Below, one piece after another: positions 48,939 through 60,799 of a stretch of 64,000 bases of DNA. Each line of letters starts with the position of its first letter. Positions within the stretch are counted from its first letter, which is position 1. The DNA lies in NCBI GenBank assembly GCA_948099385.1, contig CANUEZ040000160.1:62001-126000 (forward strand), read 5' to 3'. Under the pieces are notes generated by a model. The model saw nothing but the letters and a program-made list of their open reading frames with translations. It ran no database searches and was not told where the DNA came from. Both the position numbers and the translations under genes were made by a program. The stretch is from Fasciola hepatica. Its lineage: Eukaryota > Platyhelminthes > Trematoda > Plagiorchiida > Fasciolidae.

Positions 48939-49320
48939 TGTATATATCATTTCAGTATTGCTCAAGCAGTTAGTGCAACCGCAGCCACACCACATCGTGG
49001 TTACACTAATCAAGAGAAAGTTGGTCATGTGGTTTGGAGGAATATAAATTTAAATACACAGATTTACGTACATCTGTTTACTACTGAGTTATATTTGTAT
49101 ATAATCGTAAGCCATAACTCCCCAATTCGAAGTAGCGTCCAATTATTCAAGAAAGGGCGGTGGAAAGCATTCTCAGCTGTTGTGACTTGAATGCCGAAAT
49201 GATGAGTGTCGTGGTGTTACGCTGCTCTCCAATAATATCGATGTCTTGTTTTCATTGCAAAATATTGACTGGTTTTGCTTTATCCCCTCTTATTTGTCCG
49301 ATGCTGCTAAATTGTTTGAC
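48937..49320. other. Unassigned sequence
   Basis: No motif is recognised. Confidence 0.3.
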
Positions 49321-49329
49321 TTGGGGTTT

Positions 49330-49595
49330 TTTGGTTAGTTCACCAGCCATATATGAACGTGTGTGAGCCGTGACTTCATCGCCATAATAGCCTGGATGGT
49401 GAATATGGCTGAGTCTGGGTCTTTTGTTTTTTAAGAGCATCAGTTGCTGACATGGAAAGTCACCTACGGCCTTTACTTGGTTGGCGAGTACTTTGATTAG
49501 GGCTGCTATTTTGGTCTACATCCTGGCCTTTGATCGGTTCACAAGTCATATATGGGCGTGTACGCACGATAATTTCGTCATCGCTTAGTTTCGCG
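49330..49595. repeat. Degenerate direct repeat, two ~50-bp units about 200 bp apart
   Basis: The sequence at about 49337-49385 (GTTCACCAGCCATATATGAA...TTCATCGC) recurs in diverged form at about 49538-49585 (GTTCACAAGTCATATATGGG...TTCGTCATCGC). The interval of about 200 bp suggests two diverged units of a tandem or interspersed repeat. Confidence 0.5.
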
Positions 49596-51830
49596 TTGTG
49601 TTTTCGCGTTGCCAAGCGGACCGCGTACCGGTTCTGCTGCGTTCACCATAAAAGAGGATGTGGTAAATTGTCCAGGTATTATCGTTTATTGCCAAATACA
49701 TATTTTCCAGGTACCCTTATTTGGAATGCGGGATGGTTGTCGCGCTTCGATCTGCCGGCAATGACGTTGGAGCAGTTCAAAAGTACAACTTCCACAAAGT
49801 ACAATATAAATTCTGAAAGACGGCAGCTACAAGTGCACAACTCGCCCATTCAGCACTTTGGTGGCTTTTCGCGCATACCAAACTTACTAACATGCAATTA
49901 CGAGCCTAGAGCTTACGTGAGCTTCGTTCATAAATAGGCATTCGTTCACAAGGTGAATGATCGCCACTCCCCAGGAGCAACCAATTCCTGTACTAGGTCC
50001 CTCACTAGCATAGGCAATCTTCCTGATTCATTCTTCGTGGTCGCATTAAGTGGCTCATGATTGGACACAATTTTACTTGAAGGTACCTTTCCCACGTCCC
50101 AAACACGAGCTCAATTCACGAGTTCTAAAGGGAATTTGGGTGATTTCCCTCAGTCACCCATCGGGATACGCACCAGTTCGGGCAAGCCGTAGTGGCTATT
50201 CGGAGACATGTGTCACAATCATTTTATCATTTCTTCCGGCCAGTGAGTCATGATCGCGCGTAAGATGTTTGTGTCCCCCAAGAGCTCATAAAGATTAAGC
50301 ATCGGTTAATGAGTTACCGGTAGCACTTTCAAATTTGCCGCAACTGCGACGTTAGAAGCGGAGACCATCCACCAGCACGGTTAAGTCACCGGCAGTACCT
50401 TCACGGAATGTAGTACATCCTTGGGTGGCCTTCATGAGCCATGCCGTAACACACGCCACGGATCAGCTACGACTGATCGGCTACTCCGCACGTATTCGTA
50501 GCTCCTTTTGCGTTCACCCTATTTGAGGGACTGGCTCTTCTGTATGGTGCCTGCCTAAGTAGACCTGACAGATTTTCGGCCGGGGCTCAAGGGTAGATCT
50601 CGTTCCGCTCGCCCTGGAATCGTGACACGTCACCGAGACTTTGGCTCGACCCTATCCAGCTAGCATACCCAGACCTATTGGCCTAATCCGACCGACGATA
50701 CGCCTTTACAAACTCTACTAGTCTTCCCCCTCCTCAAATGAATTTGTAAGGTCCATCACTGGGATAGTAAGTCTCAGGAAATCTTGGAAGCTCACCGGCT
50801 GGTCCCTATGGTAGATCAGGAGTTGGAGATAGCCTCAGTTCCCTCGATATGCTTGCAGACTGCTTGTTTAAATCCACCTGGTTCCGGCCTACTCGGCTTC
50901 ACCGTCGTCTTCAGACACGCGGCTCTGTGAACTAGGAGCAACCATTCTCCGCAGCTCCGGTCCTCAGCCCGTCTACATTCCTACCTACTACCAACTCTAC
51001 AGGATAACCAAAACAGTACTGAAGCCCACCTTCTCTGTTTTCCTCAGTCCATTCGTTGAACGGGAATCGTAGCGGCACACGTCTTTTGAGCAACTAAATT
51101 GGTGGGCCACTTCCAAATTTCTTTTCCGTTTTTCGTTACATTTTTTTGCTGCTTTAGCCTTACTTGTACGCTTTAGGATTTAATGGTGACGAATTCAGTG
51201 AGTCACTGTATCTGTGTAACGTACATGCGTGGAAATCCTCCCTGGCCTTTGCCATATACTTGCATTGTTGAGACTATGCTCTTTATTTTATTAACCCTGG
51301 AACAAATAGAACATGCATCAATCACTAAACTCCAACGTTTGTTTATGTTTTGCTCACGTGAAGTGGTATAATTTTGATTCGAACTGGACTGCCGTGACGA
51401 TGGTACCTGACATTGACATTTGTTATACTCTGGCCTCGTTGTTGGACGTTGTGGCCGTACAGTTGAGGTTTGTACATATTTGTATGCGCATAACTTGTTA
51501 ACCCAGTACCGTAGAAACTACGAATCAATCTTGTTCTGGTTTTGGGACTCGTTTTGAATTGGCTACGCGTTGCTCACAGTCCGGATAACCGTTACAGTCT
51601 GTGGTATGACCGGGAGTACGTCTCACAGCTACTCAGTACCAACACAGAATTCCCTTTTCCCCTATCTACCCTAGGCAAAACATGATCCTATACCGTAGCC
51701 CTATCCCAGTGATGTTATAATCACCAATCTACCAACTCGTATCTCATCCACAAACTGAGGCCACTCCCCTATGATTGCAGACTGTATTTCTAACTTCCAT
51801 CCACTCTACACTGATTCCTCGCTTCAGAAT
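49596..51830. other. Unassigned sequence
   Basis: The frame 49530-49937 (plus, 135 codons) has no recognised domain. Around 50300-51060 the sequence is C-rich on the plus strand and poor in open frames, unlike its neighbours, which might mark an old noncoding repeat. Confidence 0.35.
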
Positions 51831-51893
51831 CTCCTCTTATCCTCAAATTAGCTCCTCTTATCCTCAAAGGAGCTCCTCTTATCTTCTTAGTTC
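51831..51893 (+). repeat. 21-bp tandem repeat, three units
   Basis: Units at 51831-51851, 51852-51872 and 51873-51893 begin CTCCTCTTATC. The first two differ at two bases, and the third diverges in its second half. Confidence 0.8.
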
Positions 51894-53819
51894 GTCCCGC
51901 GGCAAACGGCCACTCCAATTGCTCTCAGTCGAACTCAGTAACCACTACCCCCAACCTGCCCCATCGGATCTCCCCCAGTCCTCACTGGCCATCGTCATGC
52001 TGACTAATTATCCCTCTTAAGGCCATAAAATTACAGGCACAAAGATCTATTCAGGCTGTCTCATCCGCCTGGTCACTACCAGGACCGATAATGCTCTTAC
52101 CCCTATCTCCTCCAGCCTGGAAGTTCGCGCAAATGCCCGTTGTGACAGCAAGATAAGGCACAGCATATATGTCCGCTTTTGTCAACGACATTCGAGCAAA
52201 ACCAGCAAGAATTCACTTTTTCGCGTGCCCAGGTCCTCTTTTCAAACCGCGTCTTCATCTTTATCACGGAAAAGTGGCTTAACTCAAACACTCAACTTAG
52301 ACTTCGCCATATCTGGTAACAAGTCCTTCAGTAGTTTTAGAATACACAGATGAGGGTGGTTTGCACAATATACTACAAATGACCTTTTCCTGTTTTTCTT
52401 ATGCAAAGCCCTGTCCTTGACGCCGTTGATGACTCCTTCTGGGTAACAGTTACACTGTAGTCATAGAAACTCTCTCTTGGATTCACTTTTCAACAGCCCG
52501 AATCAAAAAGGGACGATATTGTGCCCATTACTGACGGCCTCCACTTTGCTTTTGCCCATTCCATCGATCACAAGTTGACCACAGACGATTTTGATATTCC
52601 AGAGCTGTATTGGCCATCACACTCTGGCCCACGAGGTTATCAAGATTTCGTTACTTGTAAGCACCTTGGTGGCCGGACCAAGTAAGTTCAGTAACCTACT
52701 GGGGAGATAAAACTTTAGATCTTCAGCTTTCTCAAGGGATTTATATGGTGACGACCCCTGTAGGGGACAGCTTCCCGTATGTGACCACAGAACAGCCTTG
52801 CGGGCGTTCTTTGTGCCGGAAACCATCACTTCCTCTAAGTCGTCGGCCAGACCACATCATTTTACCCACTGGGGAAGCCCCCCAAACATAATCAGATCTC
52901 AGAGTCGGAACACATCGTTTGTTTCGCTTAATCCTCGTGTGGTAGCAGATGAGCTGTATTCTATTATCAATCAGGGTTTAAACACTATCACCCCAGCTAC
53001 GTCAGCCCTGACGAGCTCTAGTGCAAAACATGCCCGAGCTGATGAAATGCAAACTCTCCAAACTTTGACAACTTGCAATTAAATCCCGGGAGCTGTGGAT
53101 ATGTACCCAGATGGACCGACTGTCATTGGCAGTCAAGTCACAAACTGAACTCATGCTTACTAAACACGAGTCAAAGACCCTACACCACCAGAAGGCAGAA
53201 ATCCTGAATAAACTGATAAAAGCAGGTAGCTTTCAACCCCGCAAAATGATGCCCTTCATCTCTTTTGGCAACTCCCACCTGGAAAAACCAGAAGAAACGG
53301 CTGGAACCTTCAACACAGTTGTTCGCTTCCTCACCAATGTCCAGTGTGCCTACTCCTGGAGTGCTGTTTGCACGCTTGCCCAGTGAGACTCTTCTCACAG
53401 TTTCGTTTCGCATCGACAATATTTCCTTGCTTCAAGCCGCTTTGGATCCATCTCACCGCCCAGGCTTGTATGATGTTCCACTGGCTGCTTTCGCACCAGA
53501 CATCCCTTTTATCTAATTTATTCAACTAATCTATGAAATTTAGCTCGTTTCATACTCAGCGGAAAGCCTCTAAAGTGACCTCTTCGCACAAGAAAGGCTC
53601 CGTTCATCTTCTCAAGAATTATCGTCCTACCAACCATACACCAGTTATCTTCTGAGTCATAGAAAAGTCCAACAAAGATGAGATGACGGTACACCTTTTA
53701 AAAATAACTTGCTCGGAATGGTTCAGTGAGGTTTCCTAAAACATCTTCCGAGCTCTACTTGTCATACTAATTTCTTGAACTCAGTCACGAAAGCTGCTGA
53801 CAAAGGCACGTTCAAGATT
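51894..53819. other. Unassigned sequence upstream of LINE-F
   Basis: Plus-strand frames 52798-53082 and 53111-53386 lie where the endonuclease or linker of the LINE at 53820 might be, but show no TE-W, GDFN or SDH motif, so I do not call them. Confidence 0.3.
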
Positions 53820-54560
53820 AATATCCCGCTAGACACGAACGAGGCTCTCTTGACTCCTATCACAAGCCGAGCCTTGCGACTTCGCAAAACCAGTACTCGG
53901 TTGGTTGGATTTTTATTTCTCCGACCTTCACCTGTCGGTTCGTACAAACGGATTCGTCCTAAAGCCCGAACATGCCACCTGCAGAGTCATGCAAAACAGC
54001 ATTTTAGGTCTGCTACTGTACCTCATATGCATTCATGATTTTTTAACGTCGTTCACCACAGCGGTCTTCAGCTCCTCGTGGACGATAGAAAAATCTTGTA
54101 CACTCTTGATTCCAGAATGTTCATTTTAGTTAGCACCGATATACAGCATTATCTAACAGGTTTTAATTCTTGGTGCACTGGCTCACTAATGACATTTTCC
54201 GCCTAGACACGTAATATTCTTACCTTCGAAGGCAATGTCCCCCTAGGTATACTCAGTGATGATGGTCACCCATTTTCCGTCAACCCGTTAGTAGGAGAAG
54301 CAAGGTGGCAGTGTGCAACAGCGTTCGCTTTCTCACAACACACTACCACTCAAATTGCGAAGGCATGAAGGTTTATAAGCCAGCTTCATAGAACATTCCG
54401 TTCTCCGAAAAGCACATTCCATACCTAAGTGTCACCCTAGATCCCCTTAGGAAAACTTTTCATAATCTACTCTGACACGAGTCAGTGGAATAGAGTGGCT
54501 ATTGAAGGGGTTCAGCAGCCAACGACAAAGGGGTTGATTGGCTTGTCCACTCAACTCAGG
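53820..54560 (+). pseudogene. LINE-F: degenerate reverse transcriptase
   Basis: Plus-strand pieces give a LINE RT in order. LDFYFSDLHLSVRTNGF (about 53903-53953) matches 'W-(I/L)-x-x-(Y/F)-L-x-x-R-x-x-x-V-x-(V/I)-NG'. MQNSILGLLLYLICIHDF (about 53988-54043) matches 'PQGS-x-LGP-LLF-x-x-Y-I-ND(L/F)'. LLVDDRKIL (about 54072-54098) is motif C with both Asp (LVDD at 54075-54086). IPYLSVTLDPLRKTFHN (about 54418-54470) recalls the 'DLGV-x-LD' element. Two frameshifts and several stops separate these. Motif A is not convincing. Confidence 0.6.
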
Positions 54561-56759
54561 TGAAGCCAAAGCTGTCAATATTTGAAACTAAGCCCGTTCT
54601 CTCGTTTGAGCACAGCATTGTCTTTTTTGTCGTAGCAGTAGTGCGTTTGTTTACTCTGCTATGTCGCTGCTCACCCAGTTGCTTTAGTTCTCTTCTCCAA
54701 CTGGTCCCACCGTTTAAGCCTTTGATTCTCTTTCGGCAAGGTCCAATAGGCACAGTCTTGAAACTCTCTTTGGAATTCCTCGTTAACCGAACTCAACTCC
54801 CTTTTTGCCTGCATTTTCTTTTCCCCGCTCTGATTTCCAGCTTCATTCGTTCCCTTATTTTCGACAAAGTGCTACTGTCTTCCGTCCGGCAATCCTATAT
54901 TCTACTTTCGTCTGAATGGCTTAACCTGGTGGTCATTAACTTTCTCATTCCTTTCACCCTTTCGTAGCTTTTCCCATAGCCACGTCATGGCAGTTGATTC
55001 CCCGCTTCTTCATATCATCTACTCTCTTTCCCCCCTCCACCAGATATTGCCATAATACACTCCAGTTTGATACGGATAACCTTAATCCAAGGTAAATCTG
55101 TAGCTCAAAAATTCATTTGAACAATAGCTATCCGTTGTAAGTCATCCGACTTTGAACCAATGTTATGTCTGAGGCGCGTGGTTTTGAAGTATTTCTTCAT
55201 TGTCAACTTTCTTCGTACATAGCTTTGTTTTTACACACAACGCTCAACAGCAACTGGTCGAGAGGTTGTTTTATAGTGACCTTTGACCAAGTTTTTGACG
55301 AGCCAGTCCTCTCCTTTATTTATTAACTCTCCTTATCCCAAGATTATAGCGGTTCACCAGCTTTCACCTTTAGCTTACGACCTAAGACCAAAACTCTATA
55401 ACATATCTGTACCAAAAAGCAATTGCTACAGAGCTAGCTGGCTGTCGACCTCGGCAATGCTAGTGCTGATACATTTCTATTAACTTCGTCATGCTGGTGA
55501 AGTTGCCCTACAAATCGTGATCGGCAGTGCAGTCAACAGATGGCTCATATACGTAATGGAACCAATCCGACTCTGATATTGGCAGAAGCAAGTAGCTGAG
55601 TGATAGCTCCAGGGATGCTGACACTATTTGAGTATTTGTTCCACCCTCTGTCCTCTTCTTTCTCAGCCTGCAGCAGTAACACTTCTGAAGGATTTTGCTC
55701 CCAGTCTGTGGCAGTTTCACTGTAGGAGGAAACAGCCATCTTTTTCACTCTCGGACCCAATGGGGCACTCGTAAAGGAAGGCTGGTCGGGGATAAATGGG
55801 AAGGTTACCCCAAGGTGTTAGTTCGCTCTCCAGCTCCTCTGTGAAAATGACGAAAAAATACACTCCTGGCTGGGAAGGTCAGGGGCCAATGCTCTGTGCC
55901 CCCTCCAGTAACAGGTGGATTCTGAGGGCAGCCTGGACTCCACCCTACGTGAGGGAAACTCTATACTTTCGACGTAGTCTGAAGTCCTGTCTTCTGACCC
56001 AGCTCGGTGTGACATCACGCTGTTTGGGCTCTCCACGTTTGCTCGACGACCCCACCTCTCTCAGTCACAACCCTTTGGGTTCTCTACAAAACCTTTAGTC
56101 AGCTAGCCAAAGCATAATGCAATAGTCAGTACACGGTTTGAACAGTTATATAATGCGGCCTCTGCCCTGTCGACACCCCGGCACTGATGCGACTACGGTT
56201 CACAGCTATAGGCTAAACCTCTCCTGTATTGTCTGTCGGAAGCAGGAATGTAATCACTGCTCCTATATAATTTACATTCCATAACTCCGCTTAACTCGTG
56301 TTCTTCTGGGGCTCACGCACTACTAATATTGTCCACAGTCAGAGGTGGCTTGTCCGCTACGGCTTTAACTCAGTTACACTACCGAAATGCTTACTGACGA
56401 AAGTCCTCTTAACAAATTGCTTTTTCCATCAATAGTAGGTGCTCATCTTCACTGAAGTCTCTTGTCTCAGGCTATAACTCAGCTGTCTCGTCGCCCTTTT
56501 TCTTGCTCCTTCCAGTAAACTCGAGTCTTGCCACGCGGGTTACTATTCTTTGATGACCAATACCAGAAGATCTGCGCGTAAACTCACAGCATGTGAGGGC
56601 CCCATTGCACATGGTCTCTGCTTGCTTTTGATTTCTTATGACCCCCAAAGAAAAACAGCACGTTTTTATCCACATAAAAAGAGGTCACCTAGGCAGTGAG
56701 CGTTTTCCTTTATCAAAATTATCATTGTTCTTTTTCTATTCAAAAGGTATTCGTGGCCT
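54561..56759. other. Unassigned sequence
   Basis: The plus frame 54560-54967 (135 codons) is Leu/Phe/Ser-rich and lies where the C-terminal part of LINE-F could be, but no motif supports that. The rest shows nothing recognisable. Confidence 0.35.
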
Positions 56760-57250
56760 CCAGCAAGAACCCTCTTAAGACAGCCGCTTCCTGATCTCCT
56801 CCATGTCATGCTGATCACCTGAGTAAACATCAACCAACTGGACTTTATCCCGGGATTACCGTACGGACTGAAAGATTTGACCGATTGGATTAGCCACGGT
56901 TCAAACCTTTATTCACACTTGTTGACGCTATATAGAGTACCTTACTTGGCTGGCCAGTGATTGCAGTCCTGTAACTAGGGTAACAGTCCATCATGATAGT
57001 CTCGCCGGACCGCTGAATGGATTCCTGGCACCAATTACCACCACGTACCGCCTCACCATCAGTTTTCCGTAACTCACACAAAAACCAATCATTTAGGTCT
57101 GCGTTCCAATACCAAAAACAATGACAGGGATCCAGCACTCCCTGTTGCTTTTGTGGCCGACTCCCCCCTTTTGGTCCACCAAAATCACTCCGGCCCCTTT
57201 TGCCTGCTATCCTCATCATTCGCCACCGGCCGTCAACGGCAGTCAAGGTC
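56760..57250 (-). pseudogene. Probable Merlin/IS1016-like transposase relic
   Basis: The minus-strand frame 56890-57246 (118 codons) resembles the DDE_Tnp_IS1595/ISXO2-like domain of Merlin transposases. It has a DLNDWFLCELRKTDGEAV segment ('F-L-x-x-V-x-x-R-x-x-x-TL'), then ESIQRSGETIMMDCYPSYRT matching '(I)-x-x-GT-x-I-x-(S/T)D-x-W-x-(A/S)Y', whose Asp would be the second catalytic residue, and a TSVNKGLN piece where 'VNHS-x-x-FV' is expected. After the stop, another frame near 56780-56840 reads QHDMEEIRKRLS, like the 'IE-x-MW-x-x-(I/L)KR' region with the third catalytic Glu. The first catalytic DE is unclear. No terminal inverted repeats were found by eye. It could still be a chance resemblance. 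Confidence 0.45.
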
Positions 57251-57999
57251 TTTGTGAATAAAAATGCTAGCCAAATTTAGCCAATCAGAACTTGGTTATT
57301 TATTCATTTATCACGTATACAGAAAATCTTATCCTTTTAATTCTATCTTCCGCTATCGATTCTGGTTCGGTCTTCTCCTAGTCACTGCCCTTCCCCTCCC
57401 TCCTCGTCACTTCTGCATAGTCGCTGGGTCGCATCTGCAGCATGTTCTCTCCCCAACAGACTGTTTCTTCAAAGGTTCTTCTTTGAACTTCTCTGCGTCC
57501 ATTCACCATCCATGCCCTTCAGCAGAACACTTCTGTAGCGCCACCGATATGAAACACGTTGACAAGGACGAAGATTCTTGCTTGTCAAAACGATTACCGA
57601 ATTGGGTGGAGCCACTTGCTCGGCAGGTGTACACCGTCGGCAAGCCTTTGAATTTCCCCAACACTCACGTTATCCCGCCATAGCGTTTTGAATTCTGCCG
57701 TTATACGCCATGCCGGGTATAGTCTTTATCGTGCCACAAACAGAGGACCAGGAGCTAATAAACATACACGGGAGCAGGTCCCGAATTACAATAGGGAATC
57801 CTGAACTGGCGAGCCCGAACATCAAATTCATTCCACCAAGGACCCTAGTAGGTCCTTGAATGGCATTCACTTGTTTATATATATAAATATGTTTATGCAC
57901 ACAAATACTCTTTCCGCCATATAAACAGTAAATCCCGATTTCTGTTACAATACTCTTTTTATTTTTTCCTTATATCGATATCATAAGTGTCTTTTCACG
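57251..57999. other. Unassigned sequence left of the gypsy relic
   Basis: A 139-codon plus frame (57264-57683) and a 76-codon minus frame (57670-57900) have no recognised motif. If the gypsy relic had a 5' LTR it would lie here, but I could not find a matching downstream copy by eye. Confidence 0.3.
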
Positions 58000-58015
58000 G
58001 TATATTCTTTCACAC

Positions 58016-58735
58016 TTGACACACCGTGGCATATATACGGCTACCAATGATTGTAGGCCTGACCCGCAACGGTCCTTTCTGACAATCTCCCTGGCTGTCC
58101 CCGAGTATTTTATTGATGATCCTCAACCCAGGTTTCATATTTTAGAGGCAGAGTTTGAGACACAGAATCACAAGCGAGTGCACCGGTTTCTTGCGAGGTA
58201 TGGATTGTCTTCATTATGACGTCGCTACTTAGATACGCAAAGTGATACTCAATAACTATTCATACACAGCCCCAAAAGAAGCGGTACTCTTCCGTCTTTT
58301 GACGTCAGAATCTTCAAGACTGAAGCGGCTGTTCCAGGAAATAGAGACCGACAGTAAAAAGCCCTTTTGCATTATTGAGAGAAAGCTGCAGCCCGCAAGG
58401 CTTCTTTTCGAGGAAAACATTTTTCGAGCTGTGTGTGCTTCGATGTATTCAGGCACTAGTCGAAGTTTCTAGCCGCCCTTATCTCAAAGGCGCAGCTAAC
58501 CTAGTGGACGGTATTAAGGAACGGGGCCATTCACAAGTTACTGCGGTAACAAACTCGGGTATGCCTCAAATCACAGCCTCAACCGTAGGAAAACATTCCA
58601 GGGGCAAGCTGATGGCTGCCTCCGAGCGAATTTTTAGAGGTTTTCCCACTTCTGGGTGTGCTCACTATAGAGATCATAAACCTTATCACAAATCTGACCT
58701 ATATGTACGTCTCAGAAGCCATTCCCCTTGACCGC
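58016..58735 (+). pseudogene. gag: gypsy gag relic
   Basis: The frame 58016-58219 holds EYFIDDPQPRFHILEAEFET, matching the capsid start 'F-x-x-(D/N)-P-x-x-WF-x-x-(I/L)EA-x-F' of Ty3/gypsy elements. The frame 58242-58472 continues with APKEAVLFRLLTSESSRLKRL, matching 'LKEA-(L/V)-x-R-x-x-x-SE-x-x-RL-x-x-L', and then ends in a frameshifted stretch. About 58760-58850 reads CRYHSRFGKKARAAKPV, close to the 'C-x-YH-x-x-FG-x-x-A-x-x-C-x-x-PC' nucleocapsid finger with its later Cys residues lost. Confidence 0.7.
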
Positions 58736-58925
58736 CCCGTTGGTCTATCTTGATCAAAGTACTGTCGATACCACAGTCGGTTTGGGAAGAAGGCCAGGGC
58801 TGCGAAGCCGGTAGTATCTTCCCAGGTGCAAAACGGGGAAATCAGTGTTCCTACACGTTTTGATGAATAACGTCGTCTGAAGCCAGAATAGGGGTCATCT
58901 GTTGCATGCTCGAGATTAGGTTTCC

Positions 58926-59030
58926 AATAACCTGTTCATCATTGACGCTGGTGCTGCAGTTAACTTCATTCCAAGAAAAGCAGGTTACGCAACAGTTCCA
59001 TCCATCAATCAGCTTCATGCACTCTTATCG
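58926..59030 (+). pseudogene. gypsy protease relic (DTG changed to DAG)
   Basis: The frame starting at 58926 reads NLFIIDAGAAVNFIP, the 'F-L-(V/I)-DTGA-x-(V)-S-x-(I/L)P' active site of gypsy proteases. Thr is replaced by Ala in the catalytic triad (58944-58952). No complete domain follows. Confidence 0.7.
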
Positions 59031-59239
59031 TTACTTACAGCCGCTATTAAGTTGCAACTTTCGCTGGGTGTTTTTAGTAGCAAAAGTTCTTTATCCTTCA
59101 ATGCGTATCGATTTACTTGACCATTTTCACTTAGTAGACAATGAACAACGCCGAAGGGCCGTCGACCGACAGACGTCTCTTTCCATAACCGGTTCGTATT
59201 ACTCCTTGAATCTCATCACACCCCCGTACATCGAACCTC

Positions 59240-59880
59240 ACACACACAAGCAGAACTCCTTTTGACTTACCCGGCAAAGCCATGACAACCTGGACACCTT
59301 TCCTTGGTGACCACTGACGTAATTCGTCAAGCCTCCACTGTAGAACCCCTAGCATTTGGCAAACCTTGTAGGTTGGAACCAGACAAGTTGCTCGTGGCAC
59401 AGGTTGAGCTCAAACACGTACTAGAGTTAGGAACAATAAGCCCTTCCAGTAGTACCCAGGCCCTGCCTCTTCGCAAGATTCGAAAGTCTAGTGGTGGGTG
59501 GCGCCCCTGCGGATAATATGGGGCCCTCAACCGAGCTACTATTCATGACATATAACCCATTCCACACATTCAAGGTCAGAATTCTTCTCTGTCTGGTTGC
59601 CCTATCTTCAGACGCAATGACCTCGTCAGAGCCTACCCTCAAATCCCGGTAGCTGAGGCTAACATCCATGAAGCAGCTGTCACACTTCCACTCGGACTAT
59701 TCAACTTTTTGGGCATGCAGTTTAGGCTTAGCGATGCAGACAAAACGTTTCAAAGGTCCATGCGGGAAGCTACGTGTGGTTTGAAAAATGTCCACGCGTA
59801 CTTGGGCGGTATTCTGGCGACAAGGTCTTCAGGGGGAGAGCGTATGGCAACGCCTCAACGATCTTTCAAAGAGCCCTGAC
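59240..59880 (+). pseudogene. pol: gypsy reverse transcriptase relic (YLDD changed to YLGG)
   Basis: The frame at 59304-59516 gives LEPDKLLVAQVELKHVLELG followed by SSTQALPLRKIRKSSGGWRPCG, matching 'L-x-(P/A)-x-(R/K)-x-x-x-(A)-x-x-E(F/L)-x-x-(L/M)-x-x-x-G ... S-x-(W)-x-S-P-L-x-x-V-x-K-x-x-GG-WR-x-CG'. This is followed by YPIPHIQ, the frame NDLVRAYPQIPVAE (motif A region, 'D-L-x-x-(A/G)Y-x-QI-P-(V)'), FNFLGMQFRLSDADKTFQR ('PFGL-x-(N)-A-x-x-TFQR') and VHAYLGGILAT (about 59788-59820), where the catalytic DD is GG. Confidence 0.75.
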
Positions 59881-60052
59881 CAACGTGGTGTAGCCACTGA
59901 ACCTGCTGAATAGGAACTGGGGAGGACAACCATCACATTCCTGCGCCACGAAACCTCAGCCTCGGGCTTAAAGCCCCGTTCCAGATAAGGTGGCGACAAC
60001 TTGATAGTACCCTAAGCATCATTCTCATCGACAGTCGCGCATATACTCTGGC

Positions 60053-60540
60053 TTGGCTAACTTTTATATGCTATTTGTCCTTTTCTGCTCCGAAACAACG
60101 CAGCCTCTCGCAGACCTTTTACGTGGGGGTGAGCAGAGATTTACTTTTCCCAACACGGCGCGGGCAGCTTTTGCTTCGATCAAGGAAGCTTTAGTCAACA
60201 TAGCATTCCTTTTACATCCCGACCTTACTGCTCCCCTGAAATTGGCGACAGACGCTTCAGACAAGGTCTTCGGAGAGGTGTTTCAGCAATTCGCTAACAA
60301 GCCATGGAACCCAGTAGCTTTTATCTCCAAGTGTCTTCAACCTGCGGAATTCCGATAAAGCACGTTCAGCAGAGAACTAATGGCGACTTATTTGGGCATC
60401 AAACACTTCCGGCACACTCTCAAGGGCCAAGCACTCACAGTATTCACAGATCATGAACCAATTTAGTACGCTCTCCAGTCAGCTTCCCATCGAAGTTCGC
60501 CGCGCAAGGTTCGCCACGTAGGCTACGTTTCACAGCTTAC
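60053..60540 (+). pseudogene. pol: gypsy RNase H relic
   Basis: The 101-codon frame 60053-60358 has NFYMLFVLFCSETTQPLADLL (thumb, 'NFY-x-x-F-x-x-x-x-(A)-x-x-x-x-PL-x-x-LL'), then LKLATDASDKVFGEVFQQ, the first Asp of RNase H ('L-x-(T/V)DAS-x-x-(A)-x-G-x-V-x-QQ'). After a TAA at 60356, the frame continues STFSRELMATYLGIKHFRH and FTDHEPI, the 'YS-x-FDREL-(L)A-x-Y' and 'TDH(K/E)P-(L)' motifs. Catalytic residues are largely kept here. Confidence 0.8.
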
Positions 60541-60799
60541 TACGGACATTCAACATGTCTGTAGGGCACAAGATCCCGCAGCAGACCCTCTCAGGCGTCC
60601 ACAATATCAACAAACCCCTGTCAACTGGCACAGACCTAGAAGCAGTCCCTCCAGCCCAAGCAACTGGTCCTGAGATCAGACAGCTCAGAAACAGCAGCTG
60701 TTTGTGTCTAACGCCAGTTACCCCTCGAACTTCAGATGTAACTATTATTTGCAATGTGTCCCAGGGTCTACCCCGACCACCGGTTCCTGCCAGTTTTCG

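Noticed and set aside
48894..48960. Tyr/Ile repeat peptide
   Set aside because: Direct product of the TA microsatellite.
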